Made by a program: the position numbers and the translations under genes
Assembly (NCBI GenBank): GCA_963847665.1
Contig: CAWKAO010000002.1
Span: 558,001-622,000 of the forward strand
Direction of reading: 5' to 3'
Origin: CAWKAO01 sp963847665
GTDB lineage: Bacteria; Actinomycetota; Humimicrobiia; Humimicrobiales; Humimicrobiaceae
DNA length: 64,000 bases
Part shown: positions 35,695-44,538 of the stretch, one piece after another
Layout of the letters: each line of letters begins with the position of its first letter
How positions within the stretch are numbered: position 1 is the first letter of the stretch
Notes under the pieces: generated by a model
Databases searched by the model: none
Told to the model about the DNA's origin: nothing
Seen by the model: only the letters and a program-made list of their open reading frames with translations

Positions 35695-37758
35695 TTACAA
35701 AATCCAAACAGGGTCTACGTCTATTATTATTTTATTGTCCTCATCTTTTTTCAATTCTTTGAGTATCATGTTTAAGGAATTGTTAAATCTGAGGACGGAA
35801 CCTGTCTTTATCATAATATGCCATCTGTAAAAATGATTGATCATTGTAATAGGGGCCGGCGCGGGGCCGAGCATGGAGAGTTTTATTTTTTTTATCTTTT
35901 CGATTTCATGAGCTAACTTAGAGATGTCTTTTTTTACTTTGAACTCATTTTTTCCCGTTACGATTATATTGATAAGTTTTAAGAAAGGTGGATAAGAAAG
36001 TTCTTTTCTGATCTCAAGCTCTTCCTTATAAAACTGGTAATAGTCACCCTTAATAAAGTCATTTAGTATCCTGTCGTCAGTATTGTAAGCCTGTATAAAC
36101 ATTATGGAATCTTTTTTATTCTCAATTACTGTAAGTATGTCTACAAGCATTTGGAAAACTCTTTCATTTATATGGAAATCCGGAAATTGAAATAAACCGT
36201 CATATTCGATCACGCATGCTGCGGTGAGATTGTTTATGGTCATATCTTTTAATATTTTCTCTGTCCCGAGTATTAATAATGTTTCGCTACTGGAATAACT
36301 TCTTAATATTTCCCTATAAGCTTCAATGTTCTTTACTGTATCCGAATCTACCCTTAATATTGGCAGGCCTTCAAATCTTTGTTTTAGCTTCTTTTCAATT
36401 TTTTCGATTCCGGTGCCCCTTAACGATCTTTCTTTACTGCCACAAACAGGGCATCCTTCTTGATAAGTTTCCTGGTTAGAGCAGTGGGAACAGATCATTT
36501 TATTTGTGTCACTATGAAAACTGTAGGTAGTATTGCATGATGGACACTTTGGGATGTTACCGCATTTCCGGCATATAATAAAGCTGCTGAAACCTCTTTT
36601 GTTTAAAAATAAAAGAACTTTTTCTTTTTTTTCTTTTCTGGACTTTATGATCCTGTATGTGTCATTGGTAATATGGATGTCTTCCTTAAACCGGTCTATT
36701 TTTTTAATATCCAGGACTTCCTTTTTTATGATATTACTATTCCAGAAACCTTTCTCAGGTCTTAAAATACAGGATTTATCATTATTTTCAGATAAAAACA
36801 TAAACTCCAGAGAAGGGGTGCAGCTTGAAAATAAAACTGGTATTTTTAATATTTTACCTAACCTTAAAGCGACATCACGGACATTATATCTTACAAGGGT
36901 ACTTTCTTTATAGGAAGGATCATGTTCGTCTTCGATGATTATTATTCCCAGTTTCCTGAAAGGAAGAAAAATGGCGGATCTGTTACCTATAAGTACATCT
37001 ACCTCACCAGAGTAAACCTTAAACCAGGCTGCGAATCTTTTAGATTGGCTTTTACCTGAATGATAAATACTATTGTTTTTTCCCTGCCCTGTTTCTATAA
37101 GATCATTAAAAAGTTTTTCTGCGCTGAGGATTTCCGGAGTTATAAGAAGTGCTGATTTCTTGTTAAAATTTGATGTTCTTATTACTTCTTTGTATATGCT
37201 TAACCTGTCTTTATATTTAAAATCAAACAGCAAAAAACTATTAAAAGTATTTTTTACGATATGGCTTGAGATACTGAGATTGTAGTCTCTAAATTCTTTA
37301 CTTATGGTTTTTGGTAGCTCCCCAGTTGTTTCCCGCAGGATTTCCGAGAGATTATTGCCTCTATTATTTTTTTCAATTACTTCATATTCAAGATATTTAT
37401 CAGGATCCCTGAATGCTTTTAGTATCTTATCTTTTCTTCCAGGAGGCAAAAAAAACTCAATTATCTTTCCAAATGGTTGCAGATAATACCGGCTCATCCA
37501 GTGTATAAGTTTCAATTTGTCACGATCGAAGACTTTTATTTGCCCGTTGACATCATCGATCGACCTCAGTTCATTTTTACCCAATCTGGTGGATCTTTTA
37601 ATGTGGGTTACATAACCGGTTTTTTGTATTCTTCCAAAAGGGATGTTTACTATACTGCCAACACCGACCTTTCCATCCAGTTCTGCCGGCAGTATATAAT
37701 CGAAATGTCGATTTATTGCATGAGTCTTAATATCGAGATAAACTTCAGCATATTGCAT
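35695..37758 (-). CDS. priA: Primosomal protein N' (PriA), actinobacterial type without Walker A
   Basis: Replication-restart protein. The 687 residues have the N-terminal DNA-binding domain (RHFDYILPAELDGKVGVGSIVNIPFG), the DEAH-like box IIEDEHDPSYKESTLVRYNVRDVA, and the zinc-binding cysteine block (ICRKCGNIPKCPSCNTTY, ICSHCSNQ, CPVCGS), followed by LRGTGIEKIEKKLKQRF. Where other PriA proteins have the ATP-binding loop of the GVTGSGKTEVY type, this one has LLFDFKYKDRLSIYKEVI, so it is unlikely to be an active helicase. That loss is known in actinobacterial PriA. Gene position between metK and def also fits. Confidence 0.92.
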   Translation of the reverse strand: MQYAEVYLDIKTHAINRHFDYILPAELDGKVGVGSIVNIPFGRIQKTGYVTHIKRSTRLGKNELRSIDDVNGQIKVFDRDKLKLIHWMSRYYLQPFGKIIEFFLPPGRKDKILKAFRDPDKYLEYEVIEKNNRGNNLSEILRETTGELPKTISKEFRDYNLSISSHIVKNTFNSFLLFDFKYKDRLSIYKEVIRTSNFNKKSALLITPEILSAEKLFNDLIETGQGKNNSIYHSGKSQSKRFAAWFKVYSGEVDVLIGNRSAIFLPFRKLGIIIIEDEHDPSYKESTLVRYNVRDVALRLGKILKIPVLFSSCTPSLEFMFLSENNDKSCILRPEKGFWNSNIIKKEVLDIKKIDRFKEDIHITNDTYRIIKSRKEKKEKVLLFLNKRGFSSFIICRKCGNIPKCPSCNTTYSFHSDTNKMICSHCSNQETYQEGCPVCGSKERSLRGTGIEKIEKKLKQRFEGLPILRVDSDTVKNIEAYREILRSYSSSETLLILGTEKILKDMTINNLTAACVIEYDGLFQFPDFHINERVFQMLVDILTVIENKKDSIMFIQAYNTDDRILNDFIKGDYYQFYKEELEIRKELSYPPFLKLINIIVTGKNEFKVKKDISKLAHEIEKIKKIKLSMLGPAPAPITMINHFYRWHIMIKTGSVLRFNNSLNMILKELKKDEDNKIIIDVDPVWIL

Positions 37759-37771
37759 TTAATACATAGAT

Positions 37772-38977
37772 TTATTTTAAGCCAAAGTAATTCTTAATCT
37801 CATCCACCTTATCAAGTCTTTCCCAGGTGAAATCTCTATCATTTCTCCCAAAATGGCCATAAGAGGCTGTTTTTCTATAAATAGGTCTTATAAGATCCAG
37901 GTCCCTTACTATGGCTCCTGGCCTCAGGTCAAATATTTCCCTGACAGCTTTATCTATTTTGGTCTTATCGACTTTCTCAGTTTCAAATGTATCAACAGTT
38001 ATCGAAACTGGGTGTGAGACGCCTATTGCATAAGCCACTTCCACTTCAAGCTTATCAGCGACACCTGCAGCAACCATATTTTTTGCAACATATCTTACTG
38101 CATAGCTTGCAGATCTATCGACTTTTGATGGATCTTTCCCAGAAAAAGCTCCTCCACCGTGCCTTGCGTAACCACCATATGTATCAACTATTATTTTTCT
38201 TCCGGTGAGTCCTGTGTCTCCCATAGGACCGCCAATAGTAAATTCACCAGTAGGGTTTACAAATAATTTTAAGTCTTTAGATAGAAATTCTTCAGGAATT
38301 ATTGGTTTTATTACAAATTCTCTGATATCGGGTGCGATCTGAGCATCGATATCTATCATTGGTGCATGCTGGCACGCCACTACTATGGTCCCTACGTGCA
38401 CCGGTTTGCCATTTTCATACTCCACTGTTACCTGTGTCTTACCGTCGGGTCTTAAATAAGGAAGAATACCTGCTTTTCTTACTTCAGCTAACCTGTGAGC
38501 AAGTTTGTGAGCCATCATTATAGGCACAGGCATATATTCCGGGGTCTCATTGCAGGCAAACCCAAACATCATGCCCTGATCACCTGCACCTATCTGATCA
38601 ACCTCATCTTCATAATCACTGCCAACCCGGGCCTCTATGGATTTATTTACACCCATGGCAATATTTGGTGACTGCTTCCCTAAAGCTACCATTACACCAC
38701 AAGTCTCATAATCAAAGCCAAATTTTGCCCTTGTGTAACCTATATTTTTTATGACTTCCCTTACCAGGTCGGGTATTTCTACATATGTATCAGTAGTTAT
38801 TTCCCCTGCTACTAAGACAATTCCAGTCTTCAGCAATGTCTCTACAGCTACCCTGCAGTTAGGGTCCTCACTTATTATTGCATCCAGAACCGCATCAGAG
38901 ATCTGGTCAGCCATTTTATCTGGGTGGCCTTCGGTAACAGATTCTGATGTGAAAACATAATTACCTTTCCTAATCAT
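37772..38977 (-). CDS. metK: S-adenosylmethionine synthetase
   Basis: Makes SAM from methionine and ATP, needed by TrmD, RsmB and RsmD of this window. The 401 residues have FTSESVTEGHPDKMADQISDAVLDA, GAGDQGMMFGFA, GGPMGDTGLTGRKIIVDTYGG and GGGAFSGKDPSKVDRSA. I chose the ATG at 38975-38977, which shares one base with the coaBC stop (TGATG) and follows GGGAGG; a TTG one codon earlier is possible. No SAM riboswitch fits in the absent gap. Confidence 0.96.
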   Translation of the reverse strand: MIRKGNYVFTSESVTEGHPDKMADQISDAVLDAIISEDPNCRVAVETLLKTGIVLVAGEITTDTYVEIPDLVREVIKNIGYTRAKFGFDYETCGVMVALGKQSPNIAMGVNKSIEARVGSDYEDEVDQIGAGDQGMMFGFACNETPEYMPVPIMMAHKLAHRLAEVRKAGILPYLRPDGKTQVTVEYENGKPVHVGTIVVACQHAPMIDIDAQIAPDIREFVIKPIIPEEFLSKDLKLFVNPTGEFTIGGPMGDTGLTGRKIIVDTYGGYARHGGGAFSGKDPSKVDRSASYAVRYVAKNMVAAGVADKLEVEVAYAIGVSHPVSITVDTFETEKVDKTKIDKAVREIFDLRPGAIVRDLDLIRPIYRKTASYGHFGRNDRDFTWERLDKVDEIKNYFGLK

Positions 38978-40213
38978 CAATTCCTCCCATTATTTTTTTC
39001 GTCTTTTATTATACTGTCCCATATTTTTTTGGAAACAAATCTTTTTGTATTCTTCTCTACTTTCTCTACATTTCCTGTCCGGTCAATAATAGTGACTTCA
39101 TTAAAATCACTTTCAAACCCGATATCATCTCTTGAAATGTCATTAAGCACTATCTTATCTATATTTCTTCCAGTTAATTTCTTTTTTGCATTTAAAATGC
39201 TTTCACTGCTTTCCGCAGAAAATCCAACTAAATATTGGTTTTCTTTTTTGTTCTCAGCAAGATACTGCAGAATATTTATATTCTCTTTAAATTGTAATTT
39301 GGATATTATATCATCATTTTTCTTTAACTTATAAGCATATTTATGTAATGGTATCACATCGCTTACAGCTGCAGCCATTACAATAATATCAGTTTCGATT
39401 AATTCTTTTTTTAATTCTTCTATCATTTCCAGCGTAGTGACAACAGGAATATACTTTATACCATTTGGTATCCCTAGATTTGTATTGGCAGAGATTAGGA
39501 CTATTTCCCTTGCTCCCCTGAAATGAGCTTCTTCAGCAATTGCAAACCCCATCTTTCCACTTGACCTATTTGAAATAAAGCGGACACTATCTATAAATTC
39601 TCTTGTACCCCCAGCCGTGACTATGACCTTTTTTCCGTCCAGTTCATTTGAATCACAGAGTATTTTTTCAAGCGAGCTTATTATCTGGTTTCCTTCGGCA
39701 AGCCTGCCATTCCCCTTTTTCGCCACATGCCAGCATTCCGGTTTCCGGCCCAACAAAATAATATTTTCCAATATTTTTAAGTTTATTGATGCTTTCGGTA
39801 ACGGCGAAATGATAAAACATTGATTCATTCATTGCAGGTGCGATCAGAACAGGACAATTAGATGAGATGACTGATGTAGTAAGGAAATTATCGCATATTC
39901 CTGATGAAAGTTTTGCGATCGTATTTGCTGTGGCAGGTGCTATTAAAATAGCATCAACACTATGAGAAAGTGATATATGATATATTTTTTCACTATTATG
40001 GTATTGCTCCACAATAGTCTTGTTGCCACTTAATGTGCTGAAAGTAATGGGGTTTATAAAATTTACTGCATTTGGTGTCATTACCGGAAAAACAGTTGCG
40101 CCTTTTTTTAACAGATCACTGCAAATCCCAGCTGATTTATATGCCGCAATGGAACCAGTTATACCCAGCATTATTTTTTTATTTTGTAATACCGAAGAAA
40201 TATGAGAGTCCAT
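38977..40213 (-). CDS. coaBC: Phosphopantothenoylcysteine decarboxylase/synthetase CoaBC, frame broken by one base
   Basis: Two middle steps of coenzyme A synthesis. The CoaC part (39668-40213) has KIMLGITGSIAAYKSAGICSDLL, IAPATANTIAKLSSGICDNF and PAMNESMFYH. The CoaB part (38977-39828 frame) has GRLAEGNQIIS, VTAGGTREFIDSVRFISNRSSGKMG and AAAVSDVIP. The shift lies at a run of four C on the plus strand (39712-39715); one base fewer joins ACGEKG to NGRLAEG, the normal CoaBC sequence. Combined length is about 410 residues, as expected. Confidence 0.92.
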
Positions 40214-40243
40214 TTTATAGTATTATTATTGTTATATACTGCT

Positions 40244-40486
40244 CTACTTTATTATGTCCTTAATTCTCTCAAAAGACACTGCGGATTCTTTGAGCTCCTG
40301 CATTGCGATAGCAATCGGGTCTTCAATTTCATAATCAACCAGAGGAGGTACTATATTGACTCTTTCCATATTCTTTTTAGCAGTCAGGTAAAGGCCTATT
40401 TCCCTAGCTCTTCGGGCAAGAGCTATACATAATGAGTATTTACTATCAACGATATTTACAAGTTCATCAATATTATAAGCTTCCAT
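40244..40486 (-). CDS. rpoZ: DNA-directed RNA polymerase omega subunit
   Basis: The 80-residue protein has the omega pattern YNIDELVNIVDSKYSLCIALARRAREIG followed by PPLVDYEIEDPIAIAMQEL, which aids RNA polymerase assembly. Position between gmk and coaBC is the conserved one. It starts eight bases after the gmk stop. Confidence 0.93.
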   Translation of the reverse strand: MEAYNIDELVNIVDSKYSLCIALARRAREIGLYLTAKKNMERVNIVPPLVDYEIEDPIAIAMQELKESAVSFERIKDIIK

Positions 40487-40493
40487 ATTATAA

Positions 40494-41084
40494 TTAAAGC
40501 TCCTTTTGAGTGTTTAAAACATATTTTAAATTAAGCAAAGCCTCATTATAATCATTATTCACAATAATGCAATCATAGTACTTCTGGTATTTTAATTCCT
40601 CGACTGCTGTTTTAAGTCGCTTATCTATTTCTTCCTGTGACTCTGTGTTCCTTTTCTTTAACCTTTCCTCCAGGATTACAGTCTTAGGGGGTAATACAAA
40701 AATCATATATGAACCTCGTATTTTTTCCCTGACCTGCATGGCACCCTGTACCTCTATTTCCAAAATAACGTTTTTGCCGGATTTTAACATTTCTTCGACA
40801 AAAGATTTTGGGGTGCCATAATAATAATTACAATATGTTGCATACTCCAGCAGTTCTCCTAGGGATATCATCTCCTCAAATCTTTTCTCAGAAACAAAAT
40901 AATATTTATCCTGGTCTTTTTCTTCATTTCTTTTTGGCCTGGTAGTTACTGAAACCGATTTTACAAACCCTTCAAGGTCTTCAAGGGCATGGTTAATCAG
41001 GGTACTCTTCCCAGCACCGGAAGGACCGGATATTATAAATAACCTTCCCCTTTTACTTGAAGCTTCTTGTTTATCATTTATCAT
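40494..41084 (-). CDS. gmk: Guanylate kinase
   Basis: Phosphorylates GMP to GDP. The 196 residues have the P-loop IISGPSGAGKSTL, SVTTRPKRNEEKDQDKYYFV, and EIEVQGAMQVREK, all standard. It overlaps mihF by four bases, the classic actinobacterial mihF-gmk-rpoZ order. Confidence 0.96.
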   Translation of the reverse strand: MINDKQEASSKRGRLFIISGPSGAGKSTLINHALEDLEGFVKSVSVTTRPKRNEEKDQDKYYFVSEKRFEEMISLGELLEYATYCNYYYGTPKSFVEEMLKSGKNVILEIEVQGAMQVREKIRGSYMIFVLPPKTVILEERLKKRNTESQEEIDKRLKTAVEELKYQKYYDCIIVNNDYNEALLNLKYVLNTQKEL

Positions 41085-41413
41085 TTATCAACCATGTCTT
41101 GAATATTGAAATATCTAAATAATCTTTCTTTCTGTTTTTTACCAAGACCGCCCATTCTTTTACAGATGTTTATATGTAGTTCCATCAGGGCTTTTTCTGC
41201 TCGGACATCTCCAAATCCTGGCATAGAGCAGATCAATTCCAGTACTTTTAAATTAATAATATATTTTTCATATTTTTCTTTATTGGATATTAATTCTTTA
41301 AGTGTGAGTCTACCTGATTTTAGTTCTGCTTTTATTTCTGATCTTTTTTTTCTGACAAATCTGGCAAATTCGATATCAGGTTTAAAATCCGTATTAAAGG
41401 TCTTATTTTTCAT
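41081..41413 (-). CDS. mihF: Actinobacterial integration host factor mIHF
   Basis: Small nucleoid protein found in actinobacteria, unrelated in fold to E. coli IHF. The 110 residues have the N-terminal helix FARFVRKKRSEIKAELKSGRLTLKELI and the helix-two-turn-helix LICSMPGFGDVRAEKALMEL, then GLGKKQKERLFRYF. The GFG-x-RAEK DNA-contacting core is intact. It lies between pyrE and gmk, exactly as in actinobacteria, and is one of the best taxonomic markers in the window. Confidence 0.9.
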   Translation of the reverse strand: MKNKTFNTDFKPDIEFARFVRKKRSEIKAELKSGRLTLKELISNKEKYEKYIINLKVLELICSMPGFGDVRAEKALMELHINICKRMGGLGKKQKERLFRYFNIQDMVDK

Positions 41414-42006
41414 TTCCGGCTTCCGGGATAATCGATTTCCTCATTTTTTTTGCAAAATGGGCAATTCCCAGGCTCATATTTTTCTATTTCCATTTTTATA
41501 AGATGATAATAAGGATAATCCAAGATCATATTTTCTGACCTGTCCACTATGCTTATGACTCCTTTAATATCAGCTTTATTTTCTCTACATATATCCATAA
41601 CTTCAAAAACCGAACCGCCAGTAGTTATGACATCTTCTGCGATCAGGACCTTCTCTCCAGGCATGATCTTAAAACCTCTTCTAAGCTCCATAATTTTTTC
41701 TTTTCTCTCAGTAAAGATCATTTTAACATCGAGTTCGTATGCAAGCATATAACCAAAAAAGATTCCGCCCATTGCTGGAGATATTACAGTATCTATATGG
41801 GAGCTGTTTAAAAAGCCAGGATACTCTTTTATGGATGCCCTTACAAGTCCTGCAGTTTTTGATGGAAATTGCAATAGCCTGGCGCATTGTACATAATTAC
41901 CACTATGCAGACCGGATGATAGTTTAAAATGCCCGTCCAGCAATGCTCCAGTCTCTCTTAATAATTCCAGGACATTAAATCCATTGATCTGATCTATAAT
42001 TTTCAT
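41410..42006 (-). CDS. pyrE: Orotate phosphoribosyltransferase
   Basis: Fifth step of UMP synthesis. The 198 residues have GHFKLSSGLHSGNYVQCARL, SPAMGGIFFGYMLAYEL and the PRPP-binding loop KVLIAEDVITTGGSVFEV. It overlaps pyrF and mihF by four bases each, so translation is tightly coupled. Confidence 0.95.
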   Translation of the reverse strand: MKIIDQINGFNVLELLRETGALLDGHFKLSSGLHSGNYVQCARLLQFPSKTAGLVRASIKEYPGFLNSSHIDTVISPAMGGIFFGYMLAYELDVKMIFTERKEKIMELRRGFKIMPGEKVLIAEDVITTGGSVFEVMDICRENKADIKGVISIVDRSENMILDYPYYHLIKMEIEKYEPGNCPFCKKNEEIDYPGSRK

Positions 42007-42770
42007 TCCAGAGCCCTTTCTATATCATTAAGTATGATCTCAATCTTATCTGTGACATTTTCTCCTGATGTAATGCTCCGTCCGACTATTAAGATATCTG
42101 AACCTTTTCTAATTGCATTATAAGGAGTATTTATCCTTTTCTGATCCCCGACTTTATCTTCAGGCATCCTGATACCCGGTGTTGCTATATAAGCATCGAA
42201 ATCAGTCCTATCTCTGACTACTTCTACTTCATTTGGGGAACATACCAGGCCATCTATATTACAATCTCCTGCTATTTTTGCCAGTTGCAACACCTCATTA
42301 ATATGGTCATATTTATACCCCAGCGCAATCAGGTCAGAATCATCAAGGCTGGTCAATACTGTGACACCAAAGATCAACGGTGGTAAAACACACATTTCTT
42401 GAGATTGCTCTTCGATTGCTTTTTTTGCAGATTCAAGCATGCAGGTCCCTCCTGTAACATGTACGGTCAGCATATCTGCACCAAGTCTCGTGATAGCAGA
42501 AGCAGCTTTGTTCACGGTATTGGGGATGTCATGCAGTTTTGTATCAAGCATCACTCTATAACCAAAACTTTTCACTACTTTTACTATTTCCAGTCCACAA
42601 CTGTAAATAAGTTCAAGACCAAGCTTTAATGTGGAGACCTTATTGGCGATATCTGTGCACAGCTTTATTAGCTCCTGTTTAGAACTAACATCAATACTTA
42701 CTATCAACCTGTCTTTGGTTTTTAGGCTATTTATTCTATCTCTTTTTTGTGTTTCTTCATTTATCATCAT
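42003..42770 (-). CDS. pyrF: Orotidine 5'-phosphate decarboxylase
   Basis: Final step of UMP synthesis. The 255 residues show IVSIDVSSKQELIKLC, the catalytic Lys-Asp-Lys pattern in VMLDTKLHDIPNTV, and the C-terminal phosphate site RKGSDILIVGRSITSG. Length is typical of the shorter bacterial family. Lies 20 bases after pyrD. Confidence 0.94.
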   Translation of the reverse strand: MMINEETQKRDRINSLKTKDRLIVSIDVSSKQELIKLCTDIANKVSTLKLGLELIYSCGLEIVKVVKSFGYRVMLDTKLHDIPNTVNKAASAITRLGADMLTVHVTGGTCMLESAKKAIEEQSQEMCVLPPLIFGVTVLTSLDDSDLIALGYKYDHINEVLQLAKIAGDCNIDGLVCSPNEVEVVRDRTDFDAYIATPGIRMPEDKVGDQKRINTPYNAIRKGSDILIVGRSITSGENVTDKIEIILNDIERALE

Positions 42771-42790
42771 ATTTATAGTTTTTTTATTTT

Positions 42791-43738
42791 TTATAAATCA
42801 TTATTTATCTGCGCAGCTCCTATCAGGCCCCTGATACTTGCTATGTTTTTTTCGACCATGTAACCTCTTATGCCTTCAATTATTTTTATACCGGCATCCG
42901 GCTCTACAAAATTTATTGTACCGATACCTACAGCGCTTGCCCCTGCTATTAAAAATTCAACAGCATCCTGCCAGCAGCTGATGCCACCCATACCGATTAT
43001 TGGAAGTATCTTCATCTTTGAGAGTTCATACACGTTTGCAAGTGCAACCGGCTTGATAGCAGGTCCTGAAAGCCCTCCGGTAATGTTGCCAAGCCTTGGT
43101 TTAAAAGTCTCGATATCAAAGGCTGTGCCCACCATAGTATTTATAATTGAAACAGCTTCAGCCCCACCTTCACATGCTGCAATAGTTGATTCCGATATAG
43201 TGTTATGGTTGGGGCTTAACTTCGCTATAAGAGGGACATCTGTCAAGTCTTTTATTGCCAGCACTACCTGTTTTATCTGGGAAGGAACAGCGCAGAAAGC
43301 CATACCTCCGTTTTTTACATTAGGGCAGGAAAAATTTATTTCAATAGCTACAAGCTCATCAGCAACTTTCTTAATTTTTTTTGCTATTTTAACAAACTCT
43401 TCGATGTCATCACCAAAAATGCTCAGTATTACAGTGGCTCCAAGTTTTTTTATCTCGTACAACTGTTCCTTAATAAAATAATCTATTCCATCATTCTGCA
43501 GTCCTATCGAATTCAGCATTCCTGAAGCAGTCTCCCATATCCGCGGTGGTATATTCCCATCTCTTTTATTGAGAGAAAAACTTTTTGTCGTTATCGCTCC
43601 AAGTTCTGAAATATTATAAAAAGCATTATACTCGATGCCACTGCTGAATGTACCAGAACATGAAAATACCGGATTTTTAAGATGTATCTGTCCGATATTA
43701 ACAGTTAGATCAGGGAATGTAGGTGATATCTCAGTCAA
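42791..43738 (-). CDS. pyrD: Dihydroorotate dehydrogenase B, catalytic subunit
   Basis: NAD-linked class 1B enzyme that works with PyrK. The 315 residues have NPVFSCSGTFSSG, EINFSCPNVKNGG with the catalytic cysteine, and IGMGGISCWQDAVEFLIAGASAVGIGT. It overlaps the end of pyrK by eight bases. Class 1B fits an anaerobe because it needs no quinone or oxygen. Confidence 0.95.
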   Translation of the reverse strand: MTEISPTFPDLTVNIGQIHLKNPVFSCSGTFSSGIEYNAFYNISELGAITTKSFSLNKRDGNIPPRIWETASGMLNSIGLQNDGIDYFIKEQLYEIKKLGATVILSIFGDDIEEFVKIAKKIKKVADELVAIEINFSCPNVKNGGMAFCAVPSQIKQVVLAIKDLTDVPLIAKLSPNHNTISESTIAACEGGAEAVSIINTMVGTAFDIETFKPRLGNITGGLSGPAIKPVALANVYELSKMKILPIIGMGGISCWQDAVEFLIAGASAVGIGTINFVEPDAGIKIIEGIRGYMVEKNIASIRGLIGAAQINNDL

Positions 43739-44525
43739 ACACTACCTCCAAAAGGTCAAATACCGGACCGTCGCTACACGCTTTTAAATAATAGAATCCT
43801 CCCATGTTATCACTGATCTTTATTGCACAACCCATACAGGCTCCTATTCCACAGGCCATCTTTTCTTCCATAATCGCATATGCCCGTATTTTTCTACCGG
43901 ACAGAATCGCCTGGATATTCTTTAACATATCCACTGGTCCGCACGTATAAATAAAATGATTTTTAAAATCACTTAACCTCAACCTGATATAGTCAGATGG
44001 GACCCCTTTTTCACCTATTGAACCGTCCTCTGTAAATAGCGTGTAATTTCGCAGTATCTTTATCAGGTCCTTTTCCCAAAAATAAAAAGTATTATCCCTA
44101 AAACCTGCTATAAAAAAAACATTTTTTCCATTCTCAATCAGTTCCTTTGCAAGAAAACAAAGTGGTGCGACTCCTATCCCACCACCTATAAGAAGAAAAT
44201 CTTTATGATCCTTATAGTCCTTTATACCATTGCCAAGAGGCCCGACAACGTCTATTTCTTCACCTTTTTGCAGTGAAGATAAAAAAAACGTCCCTTTACC
44301 CTTGATCAGATAAAGTAGCGAAAAGACATTGAATCTTTTATCCACCTCATAAATACTAAATGGCCTTCTTAGAAGGGGGTCGTATGATCCCGGGCTCGAA
44401 CATCTCACATTTACAAATTGTCCAGGAATAGCATTCTTGCAGATATATGGTGAAAATACTTCTATCTTAAAGATCTTGTCACCATATTTCTTATTTGCGA
44501 CTATCTCACATTTTAATGTTTTCAT
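43731..44525 (-). CDS. pyrK: Dihydroorotate dehydrogenase electron-transfer subunit PyrK
   Basis: Passes electrons from the PyrD FMN to NAD. From the start MKTLKCEIV the protein has 264 residues: FAD domain (DPLLRRPFSIYEV), NAD domain (LLIGGGIGVAPLCFLAKEL, YTCGPVDML) and C-terminal [2Fe-2S] cysteines CGIGACMGCAI then KACSDGPVF. I chose the ATG at 44525, 14 bases after the carB stop with a GGAAAG ahead of it; an earlier in-frame start would overlap carB and adds 13 unlike residues. Confidence 0.93.
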   Translation of the reverse strand: MKTLKCEIVANKKYGDKIFKIEVFSPYICKNAIPGQFVNVRCSSPGSYDPLLRRPFSIYEVDKRFNVFSLLYLIKGKGTFFLSSLQKGEEIDVVGPLGNGIKDYKDHKDFLLIGGGIGVAPLCFLAKELIENGKNVFFIAGFRDNTFYFWEKDLIKILRNYTLFTEDGSIGEKGVPSDYIRLRLSDFKNHFIYTCGPVDMLKNIQAILSGRKIRAYAIMEEKMACGIGACMGCAIKISDNMGGFYYLKACSDGPVFDLLEVVFD

Positions 44526-44538
44526 TGATCTTTCCGGC

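Noticed and set aside
38975..38985. SAM riboswitch before metK
   Set aside because: metK overlaps the coaBC stop, so there is no leader to hold one.
42870..43481. 203-codon plus-strand ORF opposite pyrD
   Set aside because: Shadow of pyrD in the antisense frame; no family resemblance or ribosome-binding site.
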